A DNA stretch of 64,000 bases from Leptoclinus maculatus (Eukaryota; Chordata; Actinopteri; Perciformes; Stichaeidae). Of this stretch, positions 34,061 to 47,692 are shown one piece after another. The translations under genes were made by a program, and so were the position numbers. Positions within the stretch are counted from its first letter, which is position 1. Each line of letters starts with the position of its first letter. The notes under the pieces are model-generated. The model did not search any database, was not told the origin of the DNA, and worked only from the letters and a program-made list of their open reading frames with translations. The DNA lies in the NCBI GenBank assembly GCA_032191485.1, contig JAVDOI010000011.1:3360101-3424100 (forward strand). Reading direction: 5' to 3'.

Positions 34061-36909
34061 CCATAAGGGCTGAGTACTTACCCCATCATTCCCTCTCTCC
34101 CCCTGCCTTTCCTGTCTGTCTCTCACTCTCTATCAAATGAAGAAGAAATGCCCAAAATATAATTGGAGATTGAGATCTCAAAACTTGGCCGAATAAAACC
34201 AAAAAGCTATCTGCATGGATGTGTATCACTGGAGATGAGTCAGATGAGAAGATCAATACTACTCTCATGTTTGTGCCCAGAGCTGGACGGCGATTAGTCT
34301 AATTTAAAACAGATAATCTGGCTCAATCCTAATTCCAAAAAATACGTCTACCAGCTCCTCAAAAGCCCACTAGTTAATATGTTGTATCTCACTCGTGCTA
34401 TCCACACACAGACAGAAGGAGTCTTGGTGCTTTTAGAGGAAGTTATGAAATGTAACAAGCAACACTTTGTTCCGTCCACCCAGCACTTCTGTGTCTCCAC
34501 TATTTGTCCGGCAACCTCGAGGAGACGACAAGACTCTGTGAAGTGCACACAGCTGTTCGCCCAAAAAAAACTGTTACAGAACTAAGAGAAAAAAATAAGA
34601 AAAACATTTTACATGCAGTAAAGTATGGAAACGGAGCGCTATCAATCCTTTAATCTGACTCTCAGGAAGAAAAAGAATAAGCGTATATATCAAATTATTC
34701 CTTTTAATACTTCAAAAGGATCCGTAGTTTGAATTCTGTCTTCGTTGAAAGAACTCACTTGAGTAGATTGTAGATGAGTGGATTTTCTAAACATACTGGT
34801 TTCACCTTCACACCTTTTTTAAAATGGGCACATCAGTGATTTTTGTGGATAATGACTTTTTCCTTTCTGTAACCATCAGGCTTTCAATTTCGCAATTCAG
34901 AGGTCACATTTCACAAGGTCACACATAAAAACAACCCAAACGAAAACATATTTAACACTTGTGCTTGCTATGGAAATGAAAAAAAATTCAAATGTGTTAA
35001 AAATAGGTTTTGAATACAACAACAATAAACACGTTTCATCTCTAAAAAGCTCAAAACCCTAACCCACCTCAACAATAACACTTCTAACATCGCTCTCCCC
35101 TCCTTCCCACTCAGAGCTAAGCTGCAACCGCCGCCAACTCCCATCTGCGTCTCCGTGCCTGTCTTTGTTGTTCCCCTCTCCGATATGTGGAATCTTTATT
35201 GTGCAGTGAGCCCACACACATTGAGCCATGTTACCCTGCTGCCATGTTCAGGAGACGCTACCTCCTGACACGCGTGTGTCTCCTGGTAAACAGGGGGGTT
35301 CGTTTGATGAAGTAAAAAACCTTTTTTTTCCATTTTGCAATGGATTCCCCTTTTCTTTTTTTCATTTTGCTTTGGAAGATCAATCTCAGGCAACAGCATG
35401 AGGCTCCGTCTCCTGACTTTTCAAACCGCTCTAGACCTCTGAAGCATGACCTCCACTCCACTCCATGTCTTGATTGAACTCCAAGTGGATTGTTAAATTG
35501 TTATTGTCATAACCCATTTCGTGCAGCACAGCAGAACAAGGCTTCCGTGGCTACTTTCAAAAGCCGACGCCGGGTGAAGCATTGAGACGACTCTTTTTCT
35601 CTGTCTCAGTGCTCTTTGGCAGATGGTCAGACCATAATGGAAGTTGCAGAAACCTTAAGGGTGAGGCTCAAACAGGCTCTAGGTTTTTCTGCGCTAATCC
35701 TGTCAGTGTGCTGTAAGCGGGCTAATAGCACGTGTGGCTTGAGGCCTTGTGAAATACGTCTCGGCAGGTGGGGTTTAGTGGTGGTGCTGGTCTCTGAGAT
35801 AACAATGCCGTTGTTTGCCGTTTGTTGGAAGCGTACGACACTTGGGGAGTCGGGTGTTGGTGGTCCGGCCATGCGTTGCATTTTAATGGCGTCTCAGGCC
35901 ACAGTTCAGTGTTCACCCGCCGCTGTGGCCAAGTGTTTCCTCATACGGTAGATCAGATCAGTCCGATTATGTAATGATTGTTCGCAATGGGAGAGCCAAT
36001 GTGCCTCTGCCAGGCCTTTTCCTGCAGAGTTGTAGCGACGACCTGCACCTCACGACATTTGAAATGGTCTATAAATTAAACGGCTATAAAAGAAAAAGTC
36101 AAGGTCTTTCCTGCCTCTGCCTCGTATGTCCAGACTCCGGCGATCGTAAATGACTGTAAATGTGGGCCGTATAACGTCCAAGTCCTCGCTGTCAAACCTT
36201 TGTCACGCAGAAGTTATTGGAGTCGCTGGACAAAAACCTTCCGATGTGTAAAATGAGTGTTAAATATCTTGTGGTTGTTGTGGCGCTCGCTCATCTTAAT
36301 TGCTAATAATTGGATGAATCGGATGAATCCCAGGGTACAATCGGAGCTGATGGCACACACTAGGCTGTTGATAATTCTCAGATGTCGTGCCAAGCTAGAC
36401 GGAAATCCTGTGCGTGACAAAAGATATATTAGAATCACTTTTCAAAGCTGTGATAAATAATGTGCACACTCTCTGAGGATGAATTAGTTTAAACGTTCAT
36501 ATAGTACAAACTGCCAGCCGGGGCTGGTCACAGTGTGCTGTCTGGCACTTCTTAAGGACTGCCTGGCCGGATCAAAGATAAATTATATAGTCTGTGAGAA
36601 TCTTAGAGCCTCTTTAAAAGGGCCAGTCGTTAGAAGCCAAAACCAAAGTCCCACAATTTCCCTTTTAAGTTTAGGTTCTAGTGTTAGGAAAAGTTACTTT
36701 TATTCACTTTAATTAGATTCAATCTACTTTCACTGCCACAGTGTGTAGCTGACTACTTTTTAAAGGCATTTTGATTCAAATTTGTAATAACAGAAACTGA
36801 ACCAAAGGGAAATTAACAATGTTATTGACAAAAAGAAAAAAGGTCAATTTAGCAGCTGTTCTTCGGCTTTCAATTGTATGATATGATCCTCTTCAGCTGT
36901 CTAGCTCTT

Positions 36910-37075
36910 TAAAGGAATAGTTTAATGTGAAGATCGGTACAACTCTCATGTTGCTGCAGTAAATATGAAGCCACCACTAGCAGCCGTTTGCACAAAGAGT
37001 GGAAAAAGAAGGTGGAAACAGCTGGCCTGAGGTGGATTTTGTTACCTTGGTTTGGACAGCGGCATGCAGCCAACA
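36910..37075 (+). mobile_element. MITE-like element, relative of 2160-2405
   Basis: It has GTGAAGATCGGTACAACTCT, TAAATATGAAGCCACCACTAG and GAGGTGGATTTTGTTACC, the same landmarks as the element in qdpr intron 3. Confidence 0.55.
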
Positions 37076-39362
37076 TACCAAAACCAATGGCTTTGGAGAT
37101 TCAACGTTCATCCTTCACATTCTTGACAAATTCTCACAAAACACATTTTCTCTGTACATCTTCATCATGTTTATGTCTTGAAGAAAATGTGACGCTGAGG
37201 AAGGAAAAGGTGAAACAGACAATGGCACATCCTGTTTGTGAGTTCAAAAGATTTGAGTCCCTGCAGGATCGCACAGCCGGTCTTAGTGCTCACTGAAATC
37301 TCACAGTCCGTAACACAAGAACATCCATAGTCCTGCTGAGAACAAAGCAAGCTGCTGAGTTAGAACCACATCAGAGGCTCATTAGCGTTCCAGTGATTGA
37401 CCAGCTGAACTCCCGTTACCCTCACGGCTTTCTTAATGTCTTCGCTGCTGTAAATCCCCTCACCTCCTCTCATGCGGGGTGCACCGGTCCGACGCGGTCG
37501 TCACCACTGTGGTTCCAACAGAAGCCCTTTCACATCCCATCTACAGTACCCCTGGTCACGCGGGACTCAAGGAGGTGGAATACCTGCCTCGTTTTGTTCC
37601 TGAGACTGCCGTTGAATTCTGGTGAAGCACCAACTTTCTGAGTGTTGAGGATCATTGAAATTCCACGTTTGATTTCAGAAGTTTCTCTGCCTGGATTTGG
37701 ACTGCCTGCCAGGATTTAGAGCAGATTAACTTTGAAAGTGATTTAGCTCTCGGCTACCAGGGCAGATAAATAACAGTTTCTCATCCACCATTTCCATCCT
37801 CACATTAACTGAATATTCTTAACGTGCAAAAAAGAGAGAGTTCTGGTGTGAAAAGAGATGATTGACAGTCAAGTAGGCAGAAATATAGAGGAGACCCAGC
37901 CCTCTATAGGTGTTATCTAATGACCCACACAACACAATAAAAACATTCCCTGGATGATGGTAAGATGTAACTGCGGTGCACAAGGGGATTTAGTGGGGAG
38001 GCACAACACGCCAAGTTCAAAGCTCAATGTAATCACATTTTATGCGTTCGGATAGATATCTGAACGAAACAGATAACCGCCTCATAAAAAGGATGGGGGA
38101 TAATGAATTATGTCATCACAACATGCAGCCAACTCATTTACACAAGGGCCTATCTCCTTCTTTATCTGCTATCTGGTGGCAACTGGGATGCACTGATGTT
38201 ATGCGCTTGGCATTTGGAGCTGTGCGTCCTTGTCTAATGAGTCGGGGATATTGGAGCGGCGCTCTCCTAAAGGGTTCAGAAGCTGAGTTGTAGACGGCAA
38301 AGTTGCTTCTTTGAAGTCCAGTGAAAGTGAGGGCTCACAAATCCTAAGAAGTCTGAATTAATTATGTGTGGCAGTGGAGTCGGGATTGTAAATGTACCAT
38401 AGGGACTGAGGTGTGATTGATACAAGGGGTTTTGAACGATGAGACGAGTTTCTCTGAAACTCCTTTGTGCTGGTTTTTCGACATAGTTAAAGGGCCGTGC
38501 TGGTGTTTTCCCATGTTTTATCAAATCAACCACAAGGCACGCAGAGTTATAGTTAGTAATAACACACTTGGAAACAGAAGAACCACTTTGTTTAATATGA
38601 AGTAAGCTTCTTGTCATGAAATTGTAGATTGTAGTTTTTGTCCCCTGATGACTTTATGGACTTCTTGTCCATGTTGGCATCACCCTGCTGATGCCCCATT
38701 CACAAGTCATGCCGTCTGAAAATGAAAGCTGCAAGGGTGATAATTTGTCTATAAAGTCTATGATGTCTATTGTAAACTTTTACTCATGCGGACGAGGTTC
38801 ACAGAGCATGAAAGCAACACCATGCTTCACAACACAGAGTCACACCTGAGAGCTGCCCTGGATAACCACAGGTTTCACTGAGCAGCCCCACTGGAGCAGT
38901 TTGTGTGTTAAGTGCACCTCAACAGCAGGTAATGAGGTAGCAGCGAGTCAGTCCCGCTCAGATTTATGCTTTCTTGTTTTGCAAGTTTCTCGGATCAAAC
39001 TGGCTCACTGTTGACTTTCTCGTGTAACAGCTTCCCTTCAAACACTTGGTAGTAGAAGCAAACACGTCATGAACCGGTTCTCACATCGGTTTAAACGTCA
39101 TTGACTTAAGCAGACAACAGTTAAATGAAAACATGGGAGCCTTTTCAAAGACTCACTCCTTCATCCTGGAGAGTGTTTAGCCTTCCTCACCATCGAGATG
39201 TTTTTATTTGCCACCAGCACGGCACTTGTATCTGTACCGCGGATCATTGAAGGACGTGGTTTGGTGGTGGAGCACCTCATTGCTAGTTTTAAGAAAAGTT
39301 TGTTATCAATAGAAAAACTTAGATTAGTTGAACTCCTCTGCTTCACAACAACACCTACATGT

Positions 39363-39386
39363 TATATATATATATATATATATATA
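39363..39386 (+). repeat. (TA)n microsatellite
   Basis: About 12 TA units in intron 1. Confidence 0.93.
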
Positions 39387-42300
39387 CACAAATGAATACT
39401 AATTCATTAAGCTAACTCAATAATTAGGTTAATGAATTGGACCATTAGAAGGACATTAGGCAGCTCGAGTGACTCTTATTTGGACGTGATACAGAATATT
39501 TGAGAGATGATTAAGGATGCGCCAGGTTTAGGCCCCGGCTTTTACAAGGCCTGTTCAGATTCGGCTCAACTACTTGGACTCAATTTAAGCTCCAGAAAGA
39601 AATCCCCCTTTTTTGAAAATTGCTCCTCAGATGAAAAGAAAGAAAGAAGGCAAAGGGGCTCTTCTCAACTATTTCCTCATGCCGTAGCCACTATCGCTCA
39701 TTATTTCTGCTGTCAATAAGCACAAACCAGGATAAAGCTAATGAAGTCTTACACTTCCTTTAGCATTTCATCCTTTTGAACAGAAGGCCGCTGTTAAATC
39801 AATCAGTAATTAATTAGTTAGTTAATCTGTCATGAAAACACTGATTTCTTTCTTTCTGAAGTTAAAAGTAAAGCAAATCAAAAGGACCAGATTATAACTT
39901 CACAGGTGTCATTGATGCCTACTTAAGCGACAATGAATCAATATCTTTCCTCTATACATCAGCGGGCACTCCTAAATAATTAAAACAGACCGGAGCATAA
40001 AGCTAAAGGTCACATATCAGTCCGGCTGTGTAGAGACATGAGCTAAATATGTTTAACGTGAATGTGTCCTCCAAATATGGAAATTTAGAGGCTGCACACA
40101 AAGCAGAATCCACGCTATAGCTGTCAGCAGATACAGCTGCCAGCACAGCTGGGCGTCTGCAGAGGAAGCGCTCTCGCAGCAAAAAAAGACGCGGCACGTG
40201 CTCTCACCGAAAAACATCTGTCACCATGTAATTTCAGATGAATGGCCCTGTGATTACACAATGATGGCTTTTGTGAGGACGAGGCCTCGCATTCTGGGTG
40301 CATCGCAAGATTGTTCATGGTGGCCACATTCTTCTAAGAAAAAGAAGTGATGATGAGACGAGTCGTGTGGGAATTTTGAAATCAATGAAAATAGAACTTC
40401 CTTCTGCTTTCGGTTAAGTTAAAGAGCCACAAGAAAGCCAAGACAAAACGAAAAAAACACGACTTTCTACTTTTTCATGTTAATTTTATAATTAAAGTTG
40501 GTGAAGTCAACTTTTTAATTTGAATTTACACATGAATAACAACAAAATAAATTCCCTATACAGACAAACCATGTTTGCTTGCAGTCTGAATGAGTTCTGG
40601 ACACAACTATGAACTCCACCTGTCCTGCACCCTCAGCAGGAACTACGATCCAGCCACCAAAAGGTTGCTACGGACAAAATCCTTTCCATGAATTTTGATA
40701 TTGTTCAAAGAAAACGTTTTACTCTGGATTGACAATTGATACCACAGCATTGTGATTCAGAGAATATCCTATTTGTGACAGATTTCAGGACCATTTGTGT
40801 CTCTAAGCACCTGGTTTATAGTAGAGGGGGTTTTGTTTCTATAAAGAAATCCTCCAGCACACGGGAATTAATGCATTTTATGTTTCCAGCTGCTGCAACA
40901 GCTTGGAATAAACGGAGGGGCTGGGCAGTGATCATGTGTAGCGATAGTCGCCGTGCCGCATCAATACACGCAAGCAGAACTTAAAACTTTATTGACAAAA
41001 GTCGTGTCAGATGTGACATTATTGGCCAGAAAATGTAATGCCGCAGAGCAGTGCCAACATCTTACAACAATGATTGCGTAGCTCCCAAGTTGTTGCCAAA
41101 AAAACAAAGAAGGCAGATCAGCAGTGTTCTTATACTTTAATGCACAGTTATAAAACACTAAAACTGGAAAACACCAAAACTATAATTCATGTCCTTTACC
41201 ATATCACTGTAGAAATGCGATATATGTTTGTGTTTACTCCTGGTCTTGGAAACAATAGTTTATAGCATTTTAAAAAAGGTGACTGCCTCTCTAATGCTAT
41301 GAATAAATAGGACATATAGTGTCATCTTGTCTTGGTATACGTGAAGACAACAAAAGGAAATAAATGTTAGGATGTGACTGTGAAGGGATTTATAGTTTTG
41401 GAAATCAATCATCTTCCAACACGCAGTGGGCAAAAATCAGTGACGCAAAAAATGACCGTAAATGACCTATAAGCAATCTCACATTTATTCTGCACTTCAC
41501 CATTAATGAATCACCAGCACATGCTTTTGTGGTGTCATTTACAACGTAGACGTGTGTGGTCTGGAGGGGAATAGAAGAGTTTTAGGATCGAAGTTTAACT
41601 TCCGATATAAAGTTCAATTTTAATGTATGATGTGAACCTACATAGTGTTTATAGTGTTGTTGTATGAGGCCTGTGTTCGGACATTTCTTTTATTATATAG
41701 GTGGAAAAATCTCGACCTTCTCGGATTAATGGCTTTTCTTGTGCCGTTGACCAGTTTGTAGTTTCATAGTAGATATTTAGGGTTGAGTGCTCTGCCCAGG
41801 GGAGAAACTCAGCAGTATTCTCTGTCGGAAAAGATTTTTGCCTCTTTACTTCAAACGCCCGTTTCTTTGAGGTTATATGGGCTTCATATAAGATTACAAC
41901 CTCACATTCACCAGCCAGCGTTTCTAACCTCTGGGCAAGCGCTGCCCCTTTTTATGAAGCCACTTTGCCATTTATTAACTGACTCACTGGCTGCAAGTCT
42001 TGCAGAAAGAAAAATGTAGTATGGTCTGTTCCGAGTTTTTTTACTCCTCCAGAACCACCAGAACACTGTAGTGAAAGGCGTTTTTTTGTTTTCGCCGTAT
42101 GCAAAACACTCTCAGCAAATCCTTTTCAAACCTCGAGTGTTTCATTTTCATGCATATCGTGAACGTCTGGACTACAGAGGCGGCTGATGGCAAAGCAGCC
42201 GCAGTAGTATGTAAGGAAAAGCGCTTCCTAGACACCATGCAGGGACATGCAGGGACATAACATGAGTACTATTGAAGATACTAATTTAGGCATGTATTAC

Positions 42301-43499
42301 ATTCAAAGTCATCCCTTTCTTCCTTTGTTGGATGGAACTGCTCTTTCTGAGAGATTGGCACAGCAATTATTTGCATTTGTAAGGGAGGAACAAGGACCAA
42401 ACGGACGCGCTGCCCTAGGGGGAAGTCTGTCGCCTGTGGTTTTGGACGTGCTTTGAACTTGAAGGAGTCCTTTATCAGCGCACAGTGCTGCCGGGGATGT
42501 ACGAGTATGAGAAGCGCCATGATAACTCTGCCAAATAAGACGCGGTGCAGCAGCAAACACACATAGCAGACGCTCCAGTGTTCTCCAGATATCTCTGAGA
42601 CACACTGTACTGCTCCGACCGAATTGATCTGTACATAGAAATACCGCTGAGCGTGCTTAAAGAGATCTGCCCACAGGAGGTCAGGAATGTGTCAGTCGAA
42701 GCATATGGCGAGAGAGAGAGAGAGAGGAGAGCAGAGACGTTTATCTGCTGACTTCAAGTTCCCCTCCAGTGACCTCGCACACAATTTGAATAATTTCAAA
42801 CAAGCGTCTCTAGGAAAGCATTGGTTTACTGAGCAAAACTGGGAGCACCAGTGCATCCCTGCTAGTTGAAAAAGGTCCGTGTGCCTCAACAGCAATGCAA
42901 TTTCCCAGCTGTGCAGGTGGGCTTCATTTAATGGTCCTGGAGAAGACAGTATTTTTGGAGCTTTGAAACATTAATACGGTTAGATAAGTCTACTCATCTA
43001 GTCTGAATTTAATGTTTTTTACTCTGCAGCATACAGAATCAGAATTTCTGTAAAACACACCTCAGTCTTCATCATAATGAATTCCACTCAATCAACAACA
43101 CAAATTAAATCTCTTTAAAATATAGATCCTCATGTGTTGCTAAACATTTGTTTCAGAATGTCAGAACGTTCCCTGCTCTAAATTTAGTCCATGTTTACGG
43201 TTAATTGTTTTTCATGCTCACAAGAGCTGAAAAAAAAATAATAATTTGCAGGCAGTTTTACCTGAAGGTGCCTTGGATCTAAAAGTGAAGAATGTTGAAT
43301 ACAAATTGACAATATGGTATGACATTTCATAGAACGAAATGAAAGTCTGAGAATATTGCAAGAAAACTGAATATTCAGGCAAACCAGTGAGGTCTTTGCT
43401 TGATTTAGCCTTTATGCTTTACTGACAAATCTTCCTTCTGCTATAGATAAACACACCGTTATCCTTAAAACAGATGGATTTTCAATATAAAAGTAGATA

Positions 43500-43745
43500 A
43501 TAATAGATAGTTTCCCTTCTATCCCCACCTTTACTAGCTGCATCATCAAAGTGACACCTACAATAATCTATCGACGATTATAAACCAATGATATAATATT
43601 ATGATATGGACCATTCTGTATAATGAGTCGTTTGAGATGAGCCATTTGGATGCTAATATTTCACTTAAATGCAGGACTTTTACTTGTAACCGAGCATATC
43701 TACACTGTGGTATTGCTGTTTTTCTGTAAATGATCAAAGTACTTT
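43500..43745 (-). mobile_element. Nonautonomous repeat (AAGTCCTGCATTC family), copy D
   Basis: AAATGCAGGACTTTTACTTG and CACTGTGGTATTGCTGTTTTT are the reverse complement of the left end of copies A and B. Confidence 0.6.
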
Positions 43746-43944
43746 ACGTTTACCAGGGAAAAAACACAATCAGATTCAAGTGCACACAACAGGAAACTAT
43801 TTTGCCAAATTAGGTTATACTAACATCAATAACTATCTAAGAAAATGGGCTGTGTTTGTCACTATGTTTTTGAAATGTATGATCTTAAAGGGGCTAAATT
43901 CGATATTCAGAGAATTGATGAAGCACCGAACAACTATTTGCAAG

Positions 43945-44110
43945 ATCACGTGTCCTTTTAGTGCATGTTCGTGCATGTGAGCGTGTCGCACTGACTAACT
44001 AATGGCCGCTGCTCTGCCCTGCGCTCATACGGCGGTTCCAGCTAACACGGAAGCATAGCACCTGACATCGGGTTCCCCCTCAGGAAAAAACACGGTTAAA
44101 TCTGTCAGCA
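43945..44110 (+). repeat. Dispersed repeat, copy 2 (relative of 21885-22091)
   Basis: ATGGCCGCTGCTCTGCCCTG, ACGGAAGCATAGCACCTGAC and GGTTCCCCCTCAGG align in order with the 21.9 kb copy. Confidence 0.65.
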
Positions 44111-44135
44111 CTTTTGTTGTTGTTGTTTGCACTGT

Positions 44136-44330
44136 TAGAGCCTTTTCACACAGAACGCGACAACTGCACCACTGCGCTGTGAAACACATTATTTCCAATG
44201 GCTTGCGCGGCGCCACAAAGGCTTTTTTTTGCAGCATCTAGCAAAGCGTGGGTGTGGGATGTGCGCTGAACCCAGAAGAACCCGAGAGCGCAACACAAAC
44301 TGCGTCCCGTGTGAAAGGCGCTTTAGGGCT
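44136..44330 (+). mobile_element. MITE-like element with about 22-bp imperfect terminal inverted repeats
   Basis: The left end AGAGCCTTTTCACACAGAAC pairs with the right end GTCCCGTGTGAAAGGCGCT. About 150 bp lies between, including GCGCGGCGCC. There is no coding frame of note. Confidence 0.6.
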
Positions 44331-44584
44331 ATTTGCACTGTTAGCTGCAAGGTTGAGAGCCAATAGAAATGGTTACACTATTGTATTTAGCACCTTTAAA
44401 TCTTAGTAGTTAAGATGGAAAGTTGTCTGTTGCAATCCAGACTTAGGGTCTTATGCGTTATCAAGGTAAAAGCTGAATGTAATGCCTCGGCTTTGTCTTT
44501 TCTTCATTTTATGCTCTTGTAGAATTGTTAAAAATTCTCAATTGGTCATGGCAAGTTAACAACATATTGTCTATTACTACTGTG

Positions 44585-44720
44585 GAAGTGTTGAGCAAGG
44601 CACTTAAGCTTTGATATGCAGCTCAGCTACACAATATGTCTGACTGTACTGGACAGCTCCCTAATGTAAATCTGCTGGACCGGCTGACTTTGAATCAGGG
44701 TGATTGCAGAAAAACCTCAT
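44585..44720 (+). mobile_element. SINE-like body fragment
   Basis: TTGAGCAAGGCACTTAAGC and TGGACAGCTCCCTAATGTAAA match the body region of tRNA-derived SINEs common in fish. No promoter boxes are visible. Confidence 0.45.
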
Positions 44721-45615
44721 GCATACTCAGCAAAGTGGATAAATAACAGTGACTCAATGGAAAAAAGGGAGTGATTTTTGTCCTGCTTTGACACTTTGCA
44801 TTACATACTAGAAAGAAAATAGGATATACTGCCAAAGTGCTAAAAAAAAAGTAGCTGCCACAGGAATATGATGAATGAAGCCTTTAAATGTCATTTCAAC
44901 GCTTGACAGGTTTTAAAACAGTTTGCAAAAGAAAGCATTTAAAGACACAATTTAGAATAATACTTGCTGAAGAAATTTGTCCATCTTGCAGAAACAGGCT
45001 TTGATTTTTAAATCATCTGCAAGGGAAGCTCATAGCATTGCTCATTGTCTCTCTATATCTGTCATCGGTTTGCTTTGTGGCAGCATAAGAAACGGGAATA
45101 AGATAAGCTAATGTGGCAGAAGCATGACCTTGTGTATCTTATAAACGGGGTATTGAGCACTTGAAATATGTGACACCCAGACTCACTAAAGACAGTAAGT
45201 GCAAAGCGTCCAAAATATGATGTTGGAACTTTTAACATATTGATTAGTTCCAGTAGTTTTACCTGTCAGAATGATCAAGTCTCATGCTCGGCATGATTGT
45301 TTTATTGTGTGTTGAAATGAAATTTGATGATGTGATCAAACATCAACCTTCACATTGACAGTATTTTAGGGCTGTGTTTGGCCATGGAGAGCATGCGTGC
45401 CTTTTTTGCAGCACTTGTCCTTCATTCACAGAGGATTCGTGCACTCGCACTTGCTGTGCAGTAGAACCACAGTGCACGACTCTGATTGAACAATTCATTG
45501 GAAATTCAAGAGGGAGTTGCATGTATTTAGCTTCATAAAGAAGTTCATGGAGTATTTCAACTTCATAAATCATGAAGGTCAATGTCTGTAAACTACAGTC
45601 CAGCCCCTGGGACAG

Positions 45616-45631
45616 CCCCCCCCCCCCCCCC
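45616..45631 (+). repeat. Poly-C tract
   Basis: A run of 16 C residues in intron 1. Confidence 0.93.
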
Positions 45632-47572
45632 TCCCCACCAGGGGTCATAAGATTGCAACCTAATTTATTTTTTCATTCATCGTATCTTTGTTTTTATTTC
45701 CTGCAAGCGAACTGGTAAATGTGATTTATTCAGCAGTCTGAAAATAATACAAAAATATAACAAGGAACTAGTTGTGACTTGTGGAACTGATTTGCTCTTT
45801 GGTTAACTTAAGCTAGTCAAAACCATTTGAACCATGATGAGTAGATATTGCTTCATTTAAGGATGCAGTTTGAATTTGACTCTTTATTCTCCTGTGTGTA
45901 CTAAGGTCAACCCACCAGACATCAGAATGTTGTGTGGTGAAAACTGTGAATTGTTTTCAGACTCTGGTTGTGTGGATTCAACACTTTTTGTGAGCAGGTG
46001 TGCTTTACATCAGAATATTAAGGATGAATAGTTAGGGATTAATAGTAATGTCTTGTGAAGATGCATCTAAAGAGTGAGATTGTCGTTTGCTAGTTTGGAG
46101 ATTTGAACCTGTAATTATTGCTGACACCTACAGTATTTCGTGATATTGGATCTTAGATTTTTGAATTACACTTCTGAATCGGGCCTCTTTCTTTCAGTTT
46201 ATTGAGAAATAAGTAAAATCTTTTGTTGTTGTGACAACTTTGCAGACTACATGGTAGCTAGCAGTGCAAAGCAGATGCTTGAGGGAAGCGTTGGCTGTTG
46301 TTGCTAAAAACCCAACCACAGGGGTTGCTGCCCTTTTGCAAGGGGTTGAAATATCTTAACTTGTGCCATAAGTTGTTTTATTGTTCACAATATGTTCTCC
46401 GTCTTGTTTCGAAAATCATGAACTCAACTGAGGCTCATACAGTGCTGTTTAAAGAAACAGAAGGAACGCAGTGTTCCCAGTAGACTGTCAGCCATATTCA
46501 GAATTGAGAATTTAATTATATTTGAGACAAACTGGCTATAATTAGAAAGCTGTAAATTGGAGAGGTATCAGCAATGAGTCAGAATTACTCTAAGCTGACA
46601 ATAATCACGTAGGAGAAGAGTATTCTAGAATGAAGGCTCTTTAGGGGAAAAGAAAATGTAGAGCACATTTTAATTATCTATTCCTATTTTCCAGACTTAT
46701 GACTTGCCAAACATGCATGACCGCTGATAATAAATGACACAGTGTGCATGTATTCAGACCCAGTTAATTCCCAGCATGTTGCAGTCAGGTGATACGTAGA
46801 CGTAATATCTGTAAGATTGGGCTTTATGGACATTTCTGTTGTTATGCTCGCCCAGTGCGTTGACAGATGGGGTTGGGGGGTTGGAGGAGAGCGGCTGTGA
46901 GCTTGTCAAGACATGATGCATTGTGTACATAGTGGGGAATGGTGTATTCTTCATTTGAAAGTCAATGCTAAAGCTTAGACGTGCTCCAGGGAATTTAAAA
47001 CCACGAGCCAAAGTTATGATGACACTCCCTGGGGAGGTCCAGAGAAAACTTCCAGACTGTTTCTGTCTCCACTGTTTTCAGGCAGATAAATAAAACTCGG
47101 ACTATTTACTCAAACATGCACCCTCTTACTCTCACACACGATGACTTGTACTGTATAGCCTGTACAATTATATGACATGCACATACTAGAGTTGAGATAT
47201 CTCATAGTTTATAAATATAAATAGATTTTGCTTTTAGGCTTTTATTGGGTGAACTTTCACTTTGAATAACATAATTGAATGAGTAATACAATTAGTTTCC
47301 AGTTCATTATGTACACCTATAGCTAAAACGTATGCAGTCTAATCATAGAAGTAGAATGTGAGTAGAACGGAGATTGAACAGTTTCCACATTTGACTAGTA
47401 CAAAAGAAAATGGCGATTGTTGTTTGTTGTTATGGTGACAACACACGTCAGTGGGGCCGCAAAGTGTTCTCTAGCTAGGCTGGCTAGTTAGCTACGTAGC
47501 TTGTCATTTTCCAGAGCAGCTGGAACCAATAGACCCAGCGCTGCTGCTGAACAGCAGCCTGCTGTCCGTCTG

Positions 47573-47692
47573 GTTTTCTGTAACCAGTGTAGCGTTAAAG
47601 CATAGTGGAGTTAGCAAGCTAGCTAACGAGACAGCTGCAAGTTAGCGTATTGGGTCCACCATGCTTTAATGCTACACTGGCTACAGAAAATA
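47573..47692 (+). repeat. Long imperfect hairpin, about 36-bp stem
   Basis: TTTTCTGTAACCAGTGTAGC plus GTTAAAGCATAGTGGAG on the left pairs with TCCACCATGCTTTAATGC plus TACACTGGCTACAGAAAA on the right, with only a few mismatches and a loop of roughly 45 bases. It is likely a fold-back element end or a small MITE. Confidence 0.8.
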
